A DNA stretch of 64,000 nucleotides from Agrobacterium larrymoorei (GTDB taxonomy: Bacteria > Pseudomonadota > Alphaproteobacteria > Rhizobiales > Rhizobiaceae). Below the pieces are notes generated by a model that was not told where the DNA came from, did not search any database, and worked only from the letters and a program-made list of their open reading frames with translations. The stretch spans positions 124,001-188,000 of the forward strand of contig NZ_JAAMFB010000043.1 in assembly GCF_013322225.1 (NCBI RefSeq), read 5' to 3'. A program made the position numbers and the translations under genes. Below, in pieces: positions 36,743 through 46,809 of this stretch; within the stretch, counting starts at the first letter, position 1; each line of letters starts with the position of its first letter.

Positions 36743-37471
36743 ATGGCAATGATTGATATCTTACTTTCTTCTGGAAGCCGACCTCGGTTCATTCCATCGT
36801 TCTTGGATCGCAGGAAAGGTAGAGACGATTTTCGAGCATTTCTTCGCCAGGAACGAAAACGGTTCGACAAATTCATACGTGACGAGTTGATCCCGTTTCA
36901 GAAAAAATGGGGGGAGGGGCTAACAGCCTTGCTCCCCGAAGATGAAGTCGAAAAGATCGAGAAACTAAAGGAGATAGAAACTGTGCCCAGGGTTTGTCAC
37001 CTGACCATAGAGGAACCGGAGGCTTACATCGTGGGGGAAAGAAGGACGGAATCCTTATCTGTCTATCTCTATTGCTCAAGGTCAAACATGCTGGAGCTTT
37101 TTTGCGCCAGACGTTTAGCTAAATTCGGTAGAAATGTTTTTGTTACCACCATTCGCCCATATCGTGACGATCTGGAACGTCGCCAAATGGTGGAGTTTTA
37201 TCGGGCTGTCTTCAACGACATAGAGGTAAGTGAAGAAGATTTTCAAAGTTTTGTTGCTCTGCCGCTTTCATCCGGCTTTGTGGAGATCCCCAGCAAGAGG
37301 TTTGGGTATCGGTTCTGGCGTCGTACAGACGGCGGTGAAAAAGACTACGACATCCTTACAGTCGGCGACACCCATTTCTCGCAGTCTATTCCAGTTGTGA
37401 GAAAGAGAGCACGAAATGATTCCGATAGCGACAAAGAGTTTGAAGAAAAGAAAATAATTTACTGTCCCTAA
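36743..37471 (+). CDS. Plast family protein (divergent)
   Basis: About 242 residues from the ATG at 36743. Plast layout: LSVYLYCSRSNMLELFCARRL, FVTTIRPYRDDLERRQMVEFY, FQSFVALPLSSGFVEIP and YDILTVGDTHFS, in the family order. The N-terminal third is basic and unusual (RKGRDDFRAFLRQERKRFDK), and the C-terminus is acidic (NDSDSDKEFEEKK). First gene of T-DNA 2. Function unknown; it would act in the plant. Confidence 0.8.
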   Translation: MAMIDILLSSGSRPRFIPSFLDRRKGRDDFRAFLRQERKRFDKFIRDELIPFQKKWGEGLTALLPEDEVEKIEKLKEIETVPRVCHLTIEEPEAYIVGERRTESLSVYLYCSRSNMLELFCARRLAKFGRNVFVTTIRPYRDDLERRQMVEFYRAVFNDIEVSEEDFQSFVALPLSSGFVEIPSKRFGYRFWRRTDGGEKDYDILTVGDTHFSQSIPVVRKRARNDSDSDKEFEEKKIIYCP

Positions 37472-38281
37472 TGTGGGTTAGGTTTCCAGAATAATAGGAA
37501 TACTTGTGCAGTGCAAATGATAATTTGTGTTTGTTATATGTTTATTAACGCCGTCGATCATATTTGTAATATATTATTCATTTAGAAATGTAGATTAGAA
37601 TATGGAATATCGATGTCTGCTGTGAAGTGAATGTAGCGATAATATAGGCTGTTTTTATCTCAGAAGTATTTATTTTTATTATATACTTGAAATAATTATG
37701 CAATGTAGAGTGTTGATGGCAATGACAAGTTAGATGGGCAGCGATAATTAAGCTCTGCACAACCGCTCAGTAAACTCTCAAAAGACGTCGTTCATCACTT
37801 TCACAACATAGGCGATGGTGTAACATAAAAGATTTCGGCCCGCTAATCTCGGATTGAGAAATCAACGCCACACTCCTTTTGACTTTTTTAATCTGGTTTC
37901 TAAATTGAATTACTAATCTTTGAAAATGGATATTTATGCTTTATGACTTTATCGCCGCGAATAATTAAAGGAGATTTAGGCGCAATTTCAGGCGCTCATT
38001 TCGCGATGGGCCCACGGTTGATGTAAAACACTACCTAACAAATTTGGAAAAGACGCCAACCACCGGCATAGTCGGTCCAAAGTCGCATCCACTGAAATAT
38101 TCAATGGTTTTTTGACGGATGAAAATATGATTGATGTACACTAGTTCCATTGTTGAGTAGTTAACGCCTCAATATATGGAAAATGCCTCCTGATTTCCCA
38201 ATTCATCCTTTTGGCATTTTGAGCGGCCGCCTATAAGTATTAGAACCTCTGCTCTCACACTCACCATCTAAACATCGAGCA
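37472..38281. other. Spacer and promoter of small plast gene
   Basis: About 800 bp, AT-rich, no gene. It includes a CCTTTTGACT copy (37875-37884) and, near the end, CTATAAGTA (about 38231-38239), a TATA box about 45 bp before the next ATG. Confidence 0.5.
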
Positions 38282-38695
38282 ATGAGTTATTCTTGGACAG
38301 ACTTAAGGGGCATGCCGGCCGGAAGCGTAATAAATTTGGTAAATCACCAGCAAATTTTGCTTAAGGCAACTTGGGGTAGCCAATTTCAAATTCCGGATAC
38401 CAGCGAAGTTGTTGAGACAAGCGAGTTATACTTTCTATACGGAGCGAAAGAATTGCTCACAAATTTCAATGAGCAGACTGGTTCTCTCATGATGGATGAA
38501 AATGCGAAGTGGGGGGTGTCTGACTTAGCCCCCTGGCAGTTGCCGCGAGGCTTCGTGACTGCAAACCGCTTCACAACCTACATTGCGCTGTTCAAGAGCA
38601 ACCTGTTCAACGCTGAGAACCACGACTTTGTCAAATGGTCGCGCTGCGCGGTTAAGGTCAACTATCCTGTCGTCGCCGTCGGGTCGCTCGCGTAA
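38282..38695 (+). CDS. Small plast-family protein, gene 7 paralogue
   Basis: 137 residues, preceded by a plant TATA box (CTATAAGTA) at the right distance. It shares with the gene 7-like protein at 6856 the blocks LYFLYGAKELLTNF, FTTYIALFKSNLF and RCAVKVNYPVVAVG. It may correspond to one of the small TR genes (3' or 4') of other plasmids, which I cannot decide. Function unknown. Confidence 0.75.
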   Translation: MSYSWTDLRGMPAGSVINLVNHQQILLKATWGSQFQIPDTSEVVETSELYFLYGAKELLTNFNEQTGSLMMDENAKWGVSDLAPWQLPRGFVTANRFTTYIALFKSNLFNAENHDFVKWSRCAVKVNYPVVAVGSLA

Positions 38696-39377
38696 CACGC
38701 GATGACAAAATCAGAGCTAGGTTGCAGTACTATCAAACGAGACGCCTTAACAATAAATCTTTTGTTATATAACTCAGTTGTATCATTTCGTTTTGTAACG
38801 TTCCTACTTAAGTGCCGTCATATTTACTATTTCATAATGATCGAATGAATAATATATGAGTACGTCGTTCTAAATATTTACCGACGAAGTCCATTGAAAT
38901 TCTGGCAGGAAAGTATTCATAAGAATGTTTCATCGCTATTAAATTAACGTAAGGTGTATGATTGGTAAAAAAGTATTTTATAATATGTGATGACATATTA
39001 TAAATTGTTAAATTGTAAGAAGTTGGAAAGAGGAGCATTCCCACACATTGAAAACTGGAGTGGCGAGATCCACTCACGACAACAGGAAAATTAGTGCGAC
39101 CGCGGGATTGAAACGCGCTCTGATCGTCTCTCTTGTCCTCGTCATCTTACCTATTACTTTCGCTATCATCGTGCTCTTTAGTTTAATTGGCCAGCGCGGT
39201 GTAACATTCGTACCCCCGATTGCCGATTAATTGAGACTTTTTCACATCGAATTTATGTCAATATTCGGAGGCCCACTTCCCCACAAGCGTGAAGGCTTTC
39301 GGCTCGCTTTTGACTTTTGCGCCAGACTTTTCTTTAGTGGGTCATACTCCCACGTAGAACTTTAATCATTCACCCGA
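38696..39377. other. Spacer before large plast gene
   Basis: AT-rich. A 60-residue frame at 39048-39230 starts with TTG and encodes one hydrophobic segment; I do not trust it as a gene. A CTTTTGACT motif lies at 39307-39315, about 60 bp before the next ATG. Confidence 0.45.
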
Positions 39378-40295
39378 ATGATTAAAGCGGCACCGGACCC
39401 GAACTTGTCCAATCGTTTGGGAACGATCCCTGTTGCATATTCAAGTGACAGCATTTTGATCGACAAAAACTCGCAACAATCCCAGGCCATGCCAAATTTG
39501 GCACCAACTGTGGCCCACCTTTACACTATAAGTATGCTTCATGCTCAGGAGCTTAAGAGAATAAATTCTCTACCTTATAGAAAAAATACTACAAGTATGG
39601 GCTATACACGTCCTGTTTTCCCAATGATCGATTTGTTTGATGTAAGCGATCATGCCCTCGCAAAGGTCGCTCTAATCGGAGCGAAGGCAGAATATCGTGA
39701 ATTCGTGGAGAAAACCCTAGCCAGCGCCCAAAAATCTTGGGTTGCCTCGCTGAGGTACCATGACGATCCGGACGGTGCTGTTGGCGAAATCCTGGCGCGA
39801 TTTGCAAAAAGTCCCTGTCTCCACGGGCCGAGACTGGAGCCGTTTGACACAATTTTTACCGATCGTCCCCTCCTTTATGTCTATGGCCCTCGCGAGAAGA
39901 TCATACAATATGCGAGAAATGCGATCGTGTCCGTTCATGCAACGATTGGCCTTGTGGCATGTTCCGTAGCGCCTTATGACGAGGGTGTTACGTACCAGAG
40001 TCTTCGCTACAGGCATAATCAGATTTCCCCAGGTTCCTGCCTTTTTGAGGATGCTTTAGAAGCTTATATTGCTTTTTTTCCAAGCAGGTCATTTCTGAAG
40101 TTGCCCTATTCTCTTTTAGAGGTTCACAGAGGGTATGTTCATAAGTACTTCGCCCTGCAACCCGGACACCGCTTTTGGTGTGAAGTCATAGCGGTTGGTT
40201 TGACTTTTCCTCCAACGGGTACGGAAAGACCAGGTGACAAGCCTACCCTCGCGAATAAACGCCCTCGGGGGAGGCTGAGTTGGTGCATCAGTTAA
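39378..40295 (+). CDS. Plast family protein with N-terminal extension
   Basis: 305 residues. The plast core begins around residue 92 (ALAKVALIGAKAEYREFVEK) and continues LLYVYGPREKIIQYARNAIV, ACSVAPYDEGVTYQSLRY, NQISPGS, LEAYIAFFPSRSFLKLPYSLL and FWCEVIAVGLTFPP. It is clearly the closest relative of the plast protein at 15017 in T-DNA 1 (both have NQISPGS and YSLLE-H-G). The first ~80 residues have no match there; the true start could be the ATG at 39597 (MGYTRPVFPMIDLF), although the frame is open upstream. Confidence 0.8.
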   Translation: MIKAAPDPNLSNRLGTIPVAYSSDSILIDKNSQQSQAMPNLAPTVAHLYTISMLHAQELKRINSLPYRKNTTSMGYTRPVFPMIDLFDVSDHALAKVALIGAKAEYREFVEKTLASAQKSWVASLRYHDDPDGAVGEILARFAKSPCLHGPRLEPFDTIFTDRPLLYVYGPREKIIQYARNAIVSVHATIGLVACSVAPYDEGVTYQSLRYRHNQISPGSCLFEDALEAYIAFFPSRSFLKLPYSLLEVHRGYVHKYFALQPGHRFWCEVIAVGLTFPPTGTERPGDKPTLANKRPRGRLSWCIS

Positions 40296-40775
40296 GAAGA
40301 GATATCTGCAGCCCTATATGGGGAGCAATGCGGCGTTCATCGGAATAAAGCCGGAAGGTCGACTCAAAATCAGTATCCCGATCGCAAGCATCTTATCAGA
40401 GTATATGGGGTTTGCGCTATAATATTCTTAATGCATGCCTATGTAATATCATAGACTTGTTTATTTTCTGTCTTTCTGCTGTGAACGTTGTTTTTATGTT
40501 TGAATAAATAGTCTGTAAAATATTGAATTAGTTTTAATGATGAGTATTGTTCTGATTCGGCTTAATCGTATTACTGTCTCAAGACACATAATCCAATATT
40601 TCGTAACAGGCTACAAGAATACTACACGCATGCACCAGATGTTGCAAAAAAGTCAAATAAGCCACTGTATTGTGCTCATAAAATCAAACCATTTACGTGC
40701 AAATGTCTATAAATGTAATAAGCCGATAGAAAAAAATGTGATTAGCGCAAAGTAAATCGTGTATTTCTCGACATA
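40296..40775. other. Spacer between plast genes
   Basis: AT-rich; a 72-residue frame at 40537-40755 has no motif and is not called. TTTGACTTTTTT on the minus strand (about 40646-40660) is another W-box-like motif. Confidence 0.45.
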
Positions 40776-41645
40776 ATGGTTCCTTCAAGGCCGAACTTTG
40801 AGCCTTTTAATCTCCTATCCATTGGCGATTGTCGAGAAATGTGCTTCATAATCGGGTGTATTTGCTCGCTATATCGTATTTATATTCGAGATAATCTCCT
40901 CCTTTATCAGGAGATCTGGGTAAAATATTGGGTGAGCAAATTTAAAGAGGGCGAACTGAAGAGCGAGATCGCCGCGATGTATCTCCGTTTTCCATTTCCG
41001 CATCCGCTGGAGATTCAGTCCCCCGTTTATCCGGAGGTGATCTGTAGCAACGCGAAGCCGATTTACATCTATTCCTCAAGGGACGCCGTACTGAGCTATG
41101 TGCAATCTGGGGATGTCTGCCGATTTGGTAAGACAAATGTGCTTGCATGTACATTGGCTCCATACCAGTCAGAAGTCTCAATCAAAACAGTACGACATTT
41201 GTTCAAGTGTTTACGCCGTGAAAATTGTTTTGGGGACGACTCCGGTGAGGGCGATTTGAGTCATTTTGTGGCCATCCTTCCCACTACCTCTTTCCGGGAT
41301 GGGCCGCGGTTTCACCTCGGAGGCCAAACTGTTCAATTTTTTTGGAGAGAGGGAGGTGTGGAGTTCCGCCACGACATTCTTGCGTTTGGCAAAGCGTTAT
41401 TCATTGGAAAGCTGGCCGACGGATTGTCATGCGACTGGAATTGCGCGGGGGAGGATTCCTGTTTGGAACGTGGTGAGACTGCTTCATGGAGAGGCAAAAT
41501 TCCAATGACCGTTCGAGAATCGAGAACACCTGATGCACTGCTTTCCGGAAATTTGGAGCCGAGTGTTCGTCATAAAGCTTGGAAGCGCTTCATGAAAAAG
41601 ATTCAGGAAAAACGCAGATCCTTTTCAAAATTGTTTTCTCTTTGA
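40776..41645 (+). CDS. Plast family protein
   Basis: 289 residues. Plast blocks: PIYIYSSRDAVLSYVQSGDV, ACTLAPYQSEVSIKTVRHLF, DLSHFVAILPTTSFRDGP and FRHDILAFGKALF. The DLSHFVAI segment matches the N-terminal plast-like domain of IaaM in T-DNA 1 (DLSHFVAISIS). The C-terminal 75 residues are basic (KAWKRFMKKIQEKRRSFSK). Function unknown. Confidence 0.82.
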   Translation: MVPSRPNFEPFNLLSIGDCREMCFIIGCICSLYRIYIRDNLLLYQEIWVKYWVSKFKEGELKSEIAAMYLRFPFPHPLEIQSPVYPEVICSNAKPIYIYSSRDAVLSYVQSGDVCRFGKTNVLACTLAPYQSEVSIKTVRHLFKCLRRENCFGDDSGEGDLSHFVAILPTTSFRDGPRFHLGGQTVQFFWREGGVEFRHDILAFGKALFIGKLADGLSCDWNCAGEDSCLERGETASWRGKIPMTVRESRTPDALLSGNLEPSVRHKAWKRFMKKIQEKRRSFSKLFSL

Positions 41646-42088
41646 TCAGAGCAGTAGGGAATGTATTTTGTTTGAGAATGACGCTGGTTACGCTTTCGAT
41701 TTTGTCAGTTTCAATAATAAGTTTGTGATATCTAAAATGTAATCAGAAGTATTAAATGAACCAGAACTTAATATTTTGAACTTTAAGTTTACTAAATTAT
41801 GAAAATCACGGCATATAAAATATATGTCCCAATTAGTTTAGGATTTTTATCAACGACGCTTAAATTATTTATCGGGTCACTACGCATATTGTGATTAGAA
41901 ATATCAACGATACGAAGTATTCGTAGAGCCACCGATAATTTATTTAACAGTACATAAGAAAAACAAACGTTACATGAATTTCTGAAACAACACAAACACA
42001 GATAAAGCCACACACATTTATGACATAGGCAGAGATTATTCAATATTGCGTAAGATCACGCGATTTCTGGCAGGAGCATGTCTTCAAC
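41646..42088. other. Convergent spacer between plast gene and mas2-like gene
   Basis: AT-rich, no coding region recognised; presumably the 3' ends of both transcripts. Confidence 0.5.
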
Positions 42089-43171
42089 TCAGCCCAAATG
42101 GCAGTTGAAATACTGGAACCGCCCCATATGCAGGAGCGGATCATTCATTGTTTGTTTGGTTGCCTTTGCCAACATGGGAGTCCAAGGTTTCAGGCAAGCT
42201 TCGGCAATGAGAGGGCCAACGATCTTCAGGATTTCTGGGTCTATGCCCGAAGCGTCGAAGTCCTTGGTATCAAGCACGTGAAAGCTTACCGGATAGTTTT
42301 TGGCTGCTTCCTCAAAAAAAGTCTTGACATCGAGCATGCTACCCCGGCTCCCTCCTCCTGGGACGGTGAGAATATACCGCGCCTTCGTACCAGGACGCAC
42401 TGTCTCCACGACACTGTGGAAAAAGTCAGTGGCCCCAACAACATGCACGTCGAACCCGAACCTCTCCTGCAGAACGCAAAGCCCGTAAGCGTGCGGGACG
42501 AGTAGGTCAGATCCTGAGGCTATGAAATAAAGGGGGGTATCACTCTTGAAGTCTTCAGCAAATGCCTCTCCAGCCAACACACACTTCCTTGCAGCATGGA
42601 ACAATGCCACCGGTAGCGCTTTCAGGGATGATGCCAGGGCTGGCATAAAGCTCCAACTTTCCTTGATTTCCAAAATACCGCCAGTAAATGACGCCATTAG
42701 CATGTGGGTAGCATGGAAAGCCTGGGTTGTTTCCCCGGTGAAAAATGCACTGTGACCATGTGAGGCGAGCGGGGTATCTTGAGACTTCGTGAAGACCACT
42801 GTTTTACAAGGCTTGTCCTTCAGGCGCTTCGCCGCTTCTACAGTTTCTGGAGTTTTCCCGGACTTTGATGACAGGATAATTAAAGTGTCTGCGGCATCAG
42901 CGATTGATGTGTTGGCTTTCAGTAGGTCCACGAATCTCGAAGCGGCGTGGCTAATGAAGCAGAGGTTTTGCGCAACCTCGTCAGTATACGCATTCAAGCT
43001 TTTTCCGATTGCCAACCCAGCACCAGCAGATACGAAGAACACCTGCCTCAGTCCATTGGCGGCGAGGCGCCGCCCGGCTTCTGCGACATTTCCAAGCTGT
43101 TTGATCGTAGGGTCAAGTTCCTCAGCGATCTTGGCTGGTTCGATCGACAGGGGTGTGTAGAGCATGTCCAT
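42089..43171 (-). CDS. mas2: mas2-like opine conjugase (SIS domain)
   Basis: 360-residue SIS-domain protein expressed in plants. In the mannityl-opine pathway Mas2 joins glucose and glutamine into deoxyfructosyl-glutamine. SIS motifs: QVFFVSAGAGLAIGKSL, LIILSSKSGKTPETVEAAKRL (Ser-rich sugar-phosphate loop), VVFTKSQDTPLASH and LYFIASGSDLLVPHAYG. It is related to the bacterial deglycase at 55597, its catabolic mirror. Divergent from mas1 across a 464-bp bidirectional promoter, as in octopine TR-DNA. A second in-frame ATG lies 6 bases in. Confidence 0.88.
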   Translation of the reverse strand: MDMLYTPLSIEPAKIAEELDPTIKQLGNVAEAGRRLAANGLRQVFFVSAGAGLAIGKSLNAYTDEVAQNLCFISHAASRFVDLLKANTSIADAADTLIILSSKSGKTPETVEAAKRLKDKPCKTVVFTKSQDTPLASHGHSAFFTGETTQAFHATHMLMASFTGGILEIKESWSFMPALASSLKALPVALFHAARKCVLAGEAFAEDFKSDTPLYFIASGSDLLVPHAYGLCVLQERFGFDVHVVGATDFFHSVVETVRPGTKARYILTVPGGGSRGSMLDVKTFFEEAAKNYPVSFHVLDTKDFDASGIDPEILKIVGPLIAEACLKPWTPMLAKATKQTMNDPLLHMGRFQYFNCHLG

Positions 43172-43635
43172 CGAGATGAATTATGCAAAACAAATGCTCG
43201 TGTAATATGTTGTTGATTTGTGGGAGTATAATAGACAGCGAGGCTATTTATCCTTTTTAGAAACGCGAAAGACGTCACATTGAGCGTCACACGCATTTTT
43301 TTCTTGCTGTAACACGTTGGTTTAGTTCACTTTTGACTAGCGAGGCTTGGCGTGTCAGAGCATCTATTCAAAAGTCACTAATGGGCGCGGATCAAGGAAA
43401 AGTAAGATGGAAGGAGAATACGAGCAACATGTAGGCCCGGATAGTATGTCCCACACGCCGAAATCAACGACAAAAATGGTAGAAAAATATCAGTTAACTG
43501 AGATACTTACGTCATGGCTCACGTGCTGATTGAAAAATAATTAGTATAAACAAGGACGGCAACAACAAAAACCAAAACAACTATATTCATCAATCTTATC
43601 TAGTTCTCAAAAAAATCATATCTTCACACGTGAAA
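43172..43635. promoter_or_regulatory. Bidirectional mas2/mas1 promoter
   Basis: Contains an as-1-type pair, two TGACG motifs 7 bases apart on the minus strand (complement of 43273-43289), an ACTTACGTCA plus G-box CACGTG cluster (43506-43525), CTTTTGACT (43330-43338) and TATA boxes on both sides: TATAAA at 43545-43550 toward mas1 and GATAAATAG (complement of about 43244-43254) toward mas2. This resembles the known dual mannopine synthase promoter. Confidence 0.82.
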
Positions 43636-44871
43636 ATGCCAATTTCTCAGGCCTACCTTGGCTCTGCAGAGCCCCCAAGTGGAATCAAAAGTTTTTACTT
43701 CATCCGACATGGCACGACCGACCTCAACGAGAAGGAGATGGTCGTTAACGGCGAGAAGCACTGGGGCGTGCAAGGTTCGGGAACGAACATTGGTCTTAAT
43801 GAAAAAGGGGTACGCCAGGCTCTGTTGGCCGGCAATGTTCTTCGGACCCTTCCAATAAGCAAGGTTGTCTGTTCACCACTTTTACGTGCACTTCAGACTG
43901 CCTTCATCGCTAATCCGGGCTGTCCCACCTTTCAGATTGAAGATGATCTTCAAGAGCGGGATTTTGGTGAACACGAAGGCGGCTTTGGTCCGCTTCAGAT
44001 GTTTGAGGACAACTATCCCGATTGTGAACCTACTGAAATCTTCTCAATCCATGTCGCCAAGGCTCTCAAGCATGCACGTAAAGAAAACGTGCTTCTCGTC
44101 GCCCATGGAGGTGTGCTGAGGGTTGTCGCGGCACTGCTCGGGGTTGCTATAACTGATGAGCATACCGACAATGGGCGTGTTCTACATTTCAGTCTGGATG
44201 CCGGAAACTGGTCTGTGCGTGTAATCCAAAGTCGTGTAGTTATGGTCACTGGCGCAACTCGCGGCATCGGCAAGGCCATCGCGCAAGAACTTATTAGGCA
44301 CGGCTATCGAGTGAGTTTGGGTGCCCGCAACGTACAAGATCTGGAAGCAGTTTTTGGCGACCAGAACGAAGCTCTTCACTATGCATGTTTTGATGCACTT
44401 GATCACAGCTCAATGAAAGATTGGGTGAGCACGACCGTCGCGAAATTCAACAAGATCGATGGATTAGTCAACAATGCTGGCTGTGTCGATCATGTTGACC
44501 TCGAGAAAGAGATCAATGTCGAGATGCTTCAAAAGCAATGGGATATCAACTGCGTGGCCCCTCTAATCATGACAAAGCTATGCATGCCTTATCTGATTGA
44601 ATCTGGTTCTGGCCGCATCGTTAATCTCAACTCAATGTCTCGCCAGCGTGGGTTTAATTCCTTTGTTGGCTACAATGTGACCAATCATGCATGTGGGAGC
44701 CTAACACAGATTATCAATCATATCGGATTGGACCATCGTGTAGGAGCAATTGATATATGCCTAGCTGTTTCCGCTACCAACATGAGTTCTTTGACTGATA
44801 CGGTTGGGCCTGAGCATATCGCAAAACTCATCCGCGAAGAAATTGAGCGTCCCAACATTGCATTCAACTGA
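43636..44871 (+). CDS. mas1: mas1-like phosphatase/short-chain reductase fusion, reductase site altered
   Basis: 411 residues from the ATG at 43636 in two domains. Residues ~18-195 form a histidine phosphatase (phosphoglycerate mutase) domain with [11 protein letters not shown] and the second His in [11 protein letters not shown], both intact. Residues ~196-411 form a short-chain dehydrogenase with [16 protein letters not shown] and LVNNAGCVD. The SDR catalytic motif should be Ser...YxxxK, but here it reads YNVTN, Asn replacing Lys (codon 44683-44685), and the usual PG motif is replaced by LAVSATN. The reductase is therefore probably inactive, so deoxyfructosyl-glutamine would not be reduced to mannopine. 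Confidence 0.88.
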   Translation: MPISQAYLGSAEPPSGIKSFYFIRHGTTDLNEKEMVVNGEKHWGVQGSGTNIGLNEKGVRQALLAGNVLRTLPISKVVCSPLLRALQTAFIANPGCPTFQIEDDLQERDFGEHEGGFGPLQMFEDNYPDCEPTEIFSIHVAKALKHARKENVLLVAHGGVLRVVAALLGVAITDEHTDNGRVLHFSLDAGNWSVRVIQSRVVMVTGATRGIGKAIAQELIRHGYRVSLGARNVQDLEAVFGDQNEALHYACFDALDHSSMKDWVSTTVAKFNKIDGLVNNAGCVDHVDLEKEINVEMLQKQWDINCVAPLIMTKLCMPYLIESGSGRIVNLNSMSRQRGFNSFVGYNVTNHACGSLTQIINHIGLDHRVGAIDICLAVSATNMSSLTDTVGPEHIAKLIREEIERPNIAFN

Positions 44872-45219
44872 TGAGCTTCTACTATGTTTGTGAAATAATT
44901 GCGCATTATGTGATTTGCGTTGGGCTGCAAGCAATATTGTGTGTATTTCTGATTATGTATTCCTGCCTATGTAATTGCGAAGTTTCAATTATTATATGAT
45001 ATTGTCTTGAATTTCAGTATTTTACGAATTCAATAATTTTAATTTCAAAATATCACTGTAGTATTGAAAATTACAAACATAAAAATTTATTTAAAATATA
45101 ACAATAAATTGCAGTGTTTTATTATTTTGAAAGGTCAAGGTAAATCCTTGTGATATTCTACAAAACGCGCAGGGATAATAAAGGTCTCAGTAGTATTACT
45201 GAGCAATATTGGGGCGGTG
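44872..45219. other. Convergent 3' spacer between mas1 and ags-like genes
   Basis: Extremely AT-rich, no coding region; AATAAA-like sequences (about 45100-45115) may serve as polyadenylation signals. Confidence 0.5.
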
Positions 45220-46443
45220 TCAGTCCCTAGCCAACTGAAATGGTGTGATTATCTTGCATCCTTTATCCACTACGATCCCCGTGTCACCATAGCGTGCTCC
45301 GCCAACACCGTATTCATAGACTCCCGGCTCAATAGCAATCATGTCACCTTCCTTAAGTACTGTTGGGTCCCCGGCTTTGATACGAAATCCAACGCCGCCA
45401 GAACCAATTGACCGCCCAGTGCCATGCTGCATTCCTTCCTCATAGCCATATCGGACAATAACATCCAATGCGGCGTTGTGCACTTCTCCCGCCGTCACAC
45501 CCGGACGGACTGATGCCCAAGCCGCCGCCGAGGCCTCACGCGCTGCTTTCAAGATTTTTTTTACAGCTTGCGGCAATTCCAGTGTGCCAACGACTACGGG
45601 TCGGTCAAAGCAAATTTCTTGCCCAAGAAATGTCGGCGTGCAGCAACAAATTTGGACTAGGTCGCCTTCCCTCATAATGCGTCCAGCAGCTACAGAATGC
45701 GCATGCGCTGAGCGCTCGGGCCCGCTACCCATAACAGTGAAGCTGGAACCGAGGGGTGAGTAGTTCACATCTCCCTTCAAAAACTTGGCCACGCACTCTG
45801 TTGCAGCGCAGTAGCCTTGGAGAGCCGCCTGCCACTCAGCGATACCTGGTGTGATCGCATCCAAGATTGCCCGAAATTTATGTACGGCAACTTCGGCAGC
45901 TTGCGACAACCGGTTCATGGCCGCTGCATCATTGAAGCGGCGAATATCTCCGACTAAGTCTGAGACATCCGAGATACCTATAGGATGAAATTTTTTAACG
46001 AGGAGATCGAGATTTAGGGCAGTGATTGTATCACAGTCGATACCAATTGTTGCTGCTTGTGGCGCCGCTTTTTTGATTCGATCGGCGATAGCATCTTCAA
46101 ATGACCTGAATAATCCAGGTTCTTCCCAGTCCCCCCATTCTGCAATGACCTTCTCGGTACATTTCTTGCGTATCACAACTGCTTCGATACGAGGCGAGAC
46201 AAACACTGGCTCTGAATCTGGAAGTACAATAAGGAAGACTGGCCTTACGTCTGGGAGGCCGTCCAATCCTGAAAAAAAACGATGGCTAGCCGAGCCGTGC
46301 AACAAAATAATTTCCAGCTTAATCTTTTTCATCTCGGCTTGGAGACTAGCGACGCGGTTGCGGTAGTCCACTCTAGGTGAGGAGAAACTGTTTTCGGTTG
46401 CAGTAAAACTCTCTTCGCTTAAACGGTTTGAAGATAGAGCCAT
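45220..46443 (-). CDS. ags: ags-like opine cyclase (agropine or chrysopine synthase)
   Basis: About 407 residues from the ATG at 46443 (MALSSNRLSEESF); the frame is open to 46491. Creatinase/aminopeptidase-P (M24) fold: an N-terminal domain with HRFFSGLDGLPDVRPVF, and a C-terminal domain with QHGTGRSIG, AIEPGVYEYGVGGARYGDT. The paired Asp ligands of metal-dependent M24 peptidases are not evident, as expected for an opine lactonase/cyclase. Homologous along its length to the bacterial agcA-like protein at 53556. In agropine plasmids Ags lactonises mannopine; given the altered mas1, the substrate here may be deoxyfructosyl-glutamine, giving chrysopine. Confidence 0.88.
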   Translation of the reverse strand: MALSSNRLSEESFTATENSFSSPRVDYRNRVASLQAEMKKIKLEIILLHGSASHRFFSGLDGLPDVRPVFLIVLPDSEPVFVSPRIEAVVIRKKCTEKVIAEWGDWEEPGLFRSFEDAIADRIKKAAPQAATIGIDCDTITALNLDLLVKKFHPIGISDVSDLVGDIRRFNDAAAMNRLSQAAEVAVHKFRAILDAITPGIAEWQAALQGYCAATECVAKFLKGDVNYSPLGSSFTVMGSGPERSAHAHSVAAGRIMREGDLVQICCCTPTFLGQEICFDRPVVVGTLELPQAVKKILKAAREASAAAWASVRPGVTAGEVHNAALDVIVRYGYEEGMQHGTGRSIGSGGVGFRIKAGDPTVLKEGDMIAIEPGVYEYGVGGARYGDTGIVVDKGCKIITPFQLARD

Positions 46444-46809
46444 GTCTTTGAGGGATATTAACAAATATAAGAGGTATTTGTAAGAAGGCAAGTTTGTTTG
46501 CTTGAGTTGGATTTGATTGCATAAATTGGTTAAGGTCTATTTATAGGTGTAGTAAAAGGCTATGGATTGTGGGCCACGTATTCTACCGCCACTCTCTAAA
46601 GTCTATGGATCTTTTTTAAACGAGTGCAAAAAATTTTACGAAAGCGGCGTGAAAGCAGCCTATAGTTGAAGTTTGAACGCTTTGCTTTGTCATATTGGTT
46701 CTGAACGCAAGCACTGACGTATTACTTTTGGAATGGCATGCTGTAGCCGATTAATTTATTTACGTATCCATTTCACAAGCGCTTGTGTCCTTCCCTGATT
46801 GGCGCTGAG
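46444..46809 (-). promoter_or_regulatory. ags promoter region
   Basis: CTATAAATAG on the minus strand (complement of about 46537-46546) is a clear plant TATA box about 95 bp before the ATG. Further upstream are CTGACGTATTACTT (46714-46727) and the palindrome ACAAGCGCTTGT (46774-46785), both resembling parts of ocs elements. Confidence 0.7.

Noticed and set aside
37578-37760. 60-residue minus-strand frame in the T-DNA 2 spacer
   Set aside because: Low-complexity AT-driven composition, no motif and no promoter.
39048-39230. 60-residue frame with one hydrophobic segment in T-DNA 2
   Set aside because: It starts with TTG, which is not usable in plants, and shows no homologue or promoter. The AGGAG nearby is probably coincidental in a plant-expressed region.
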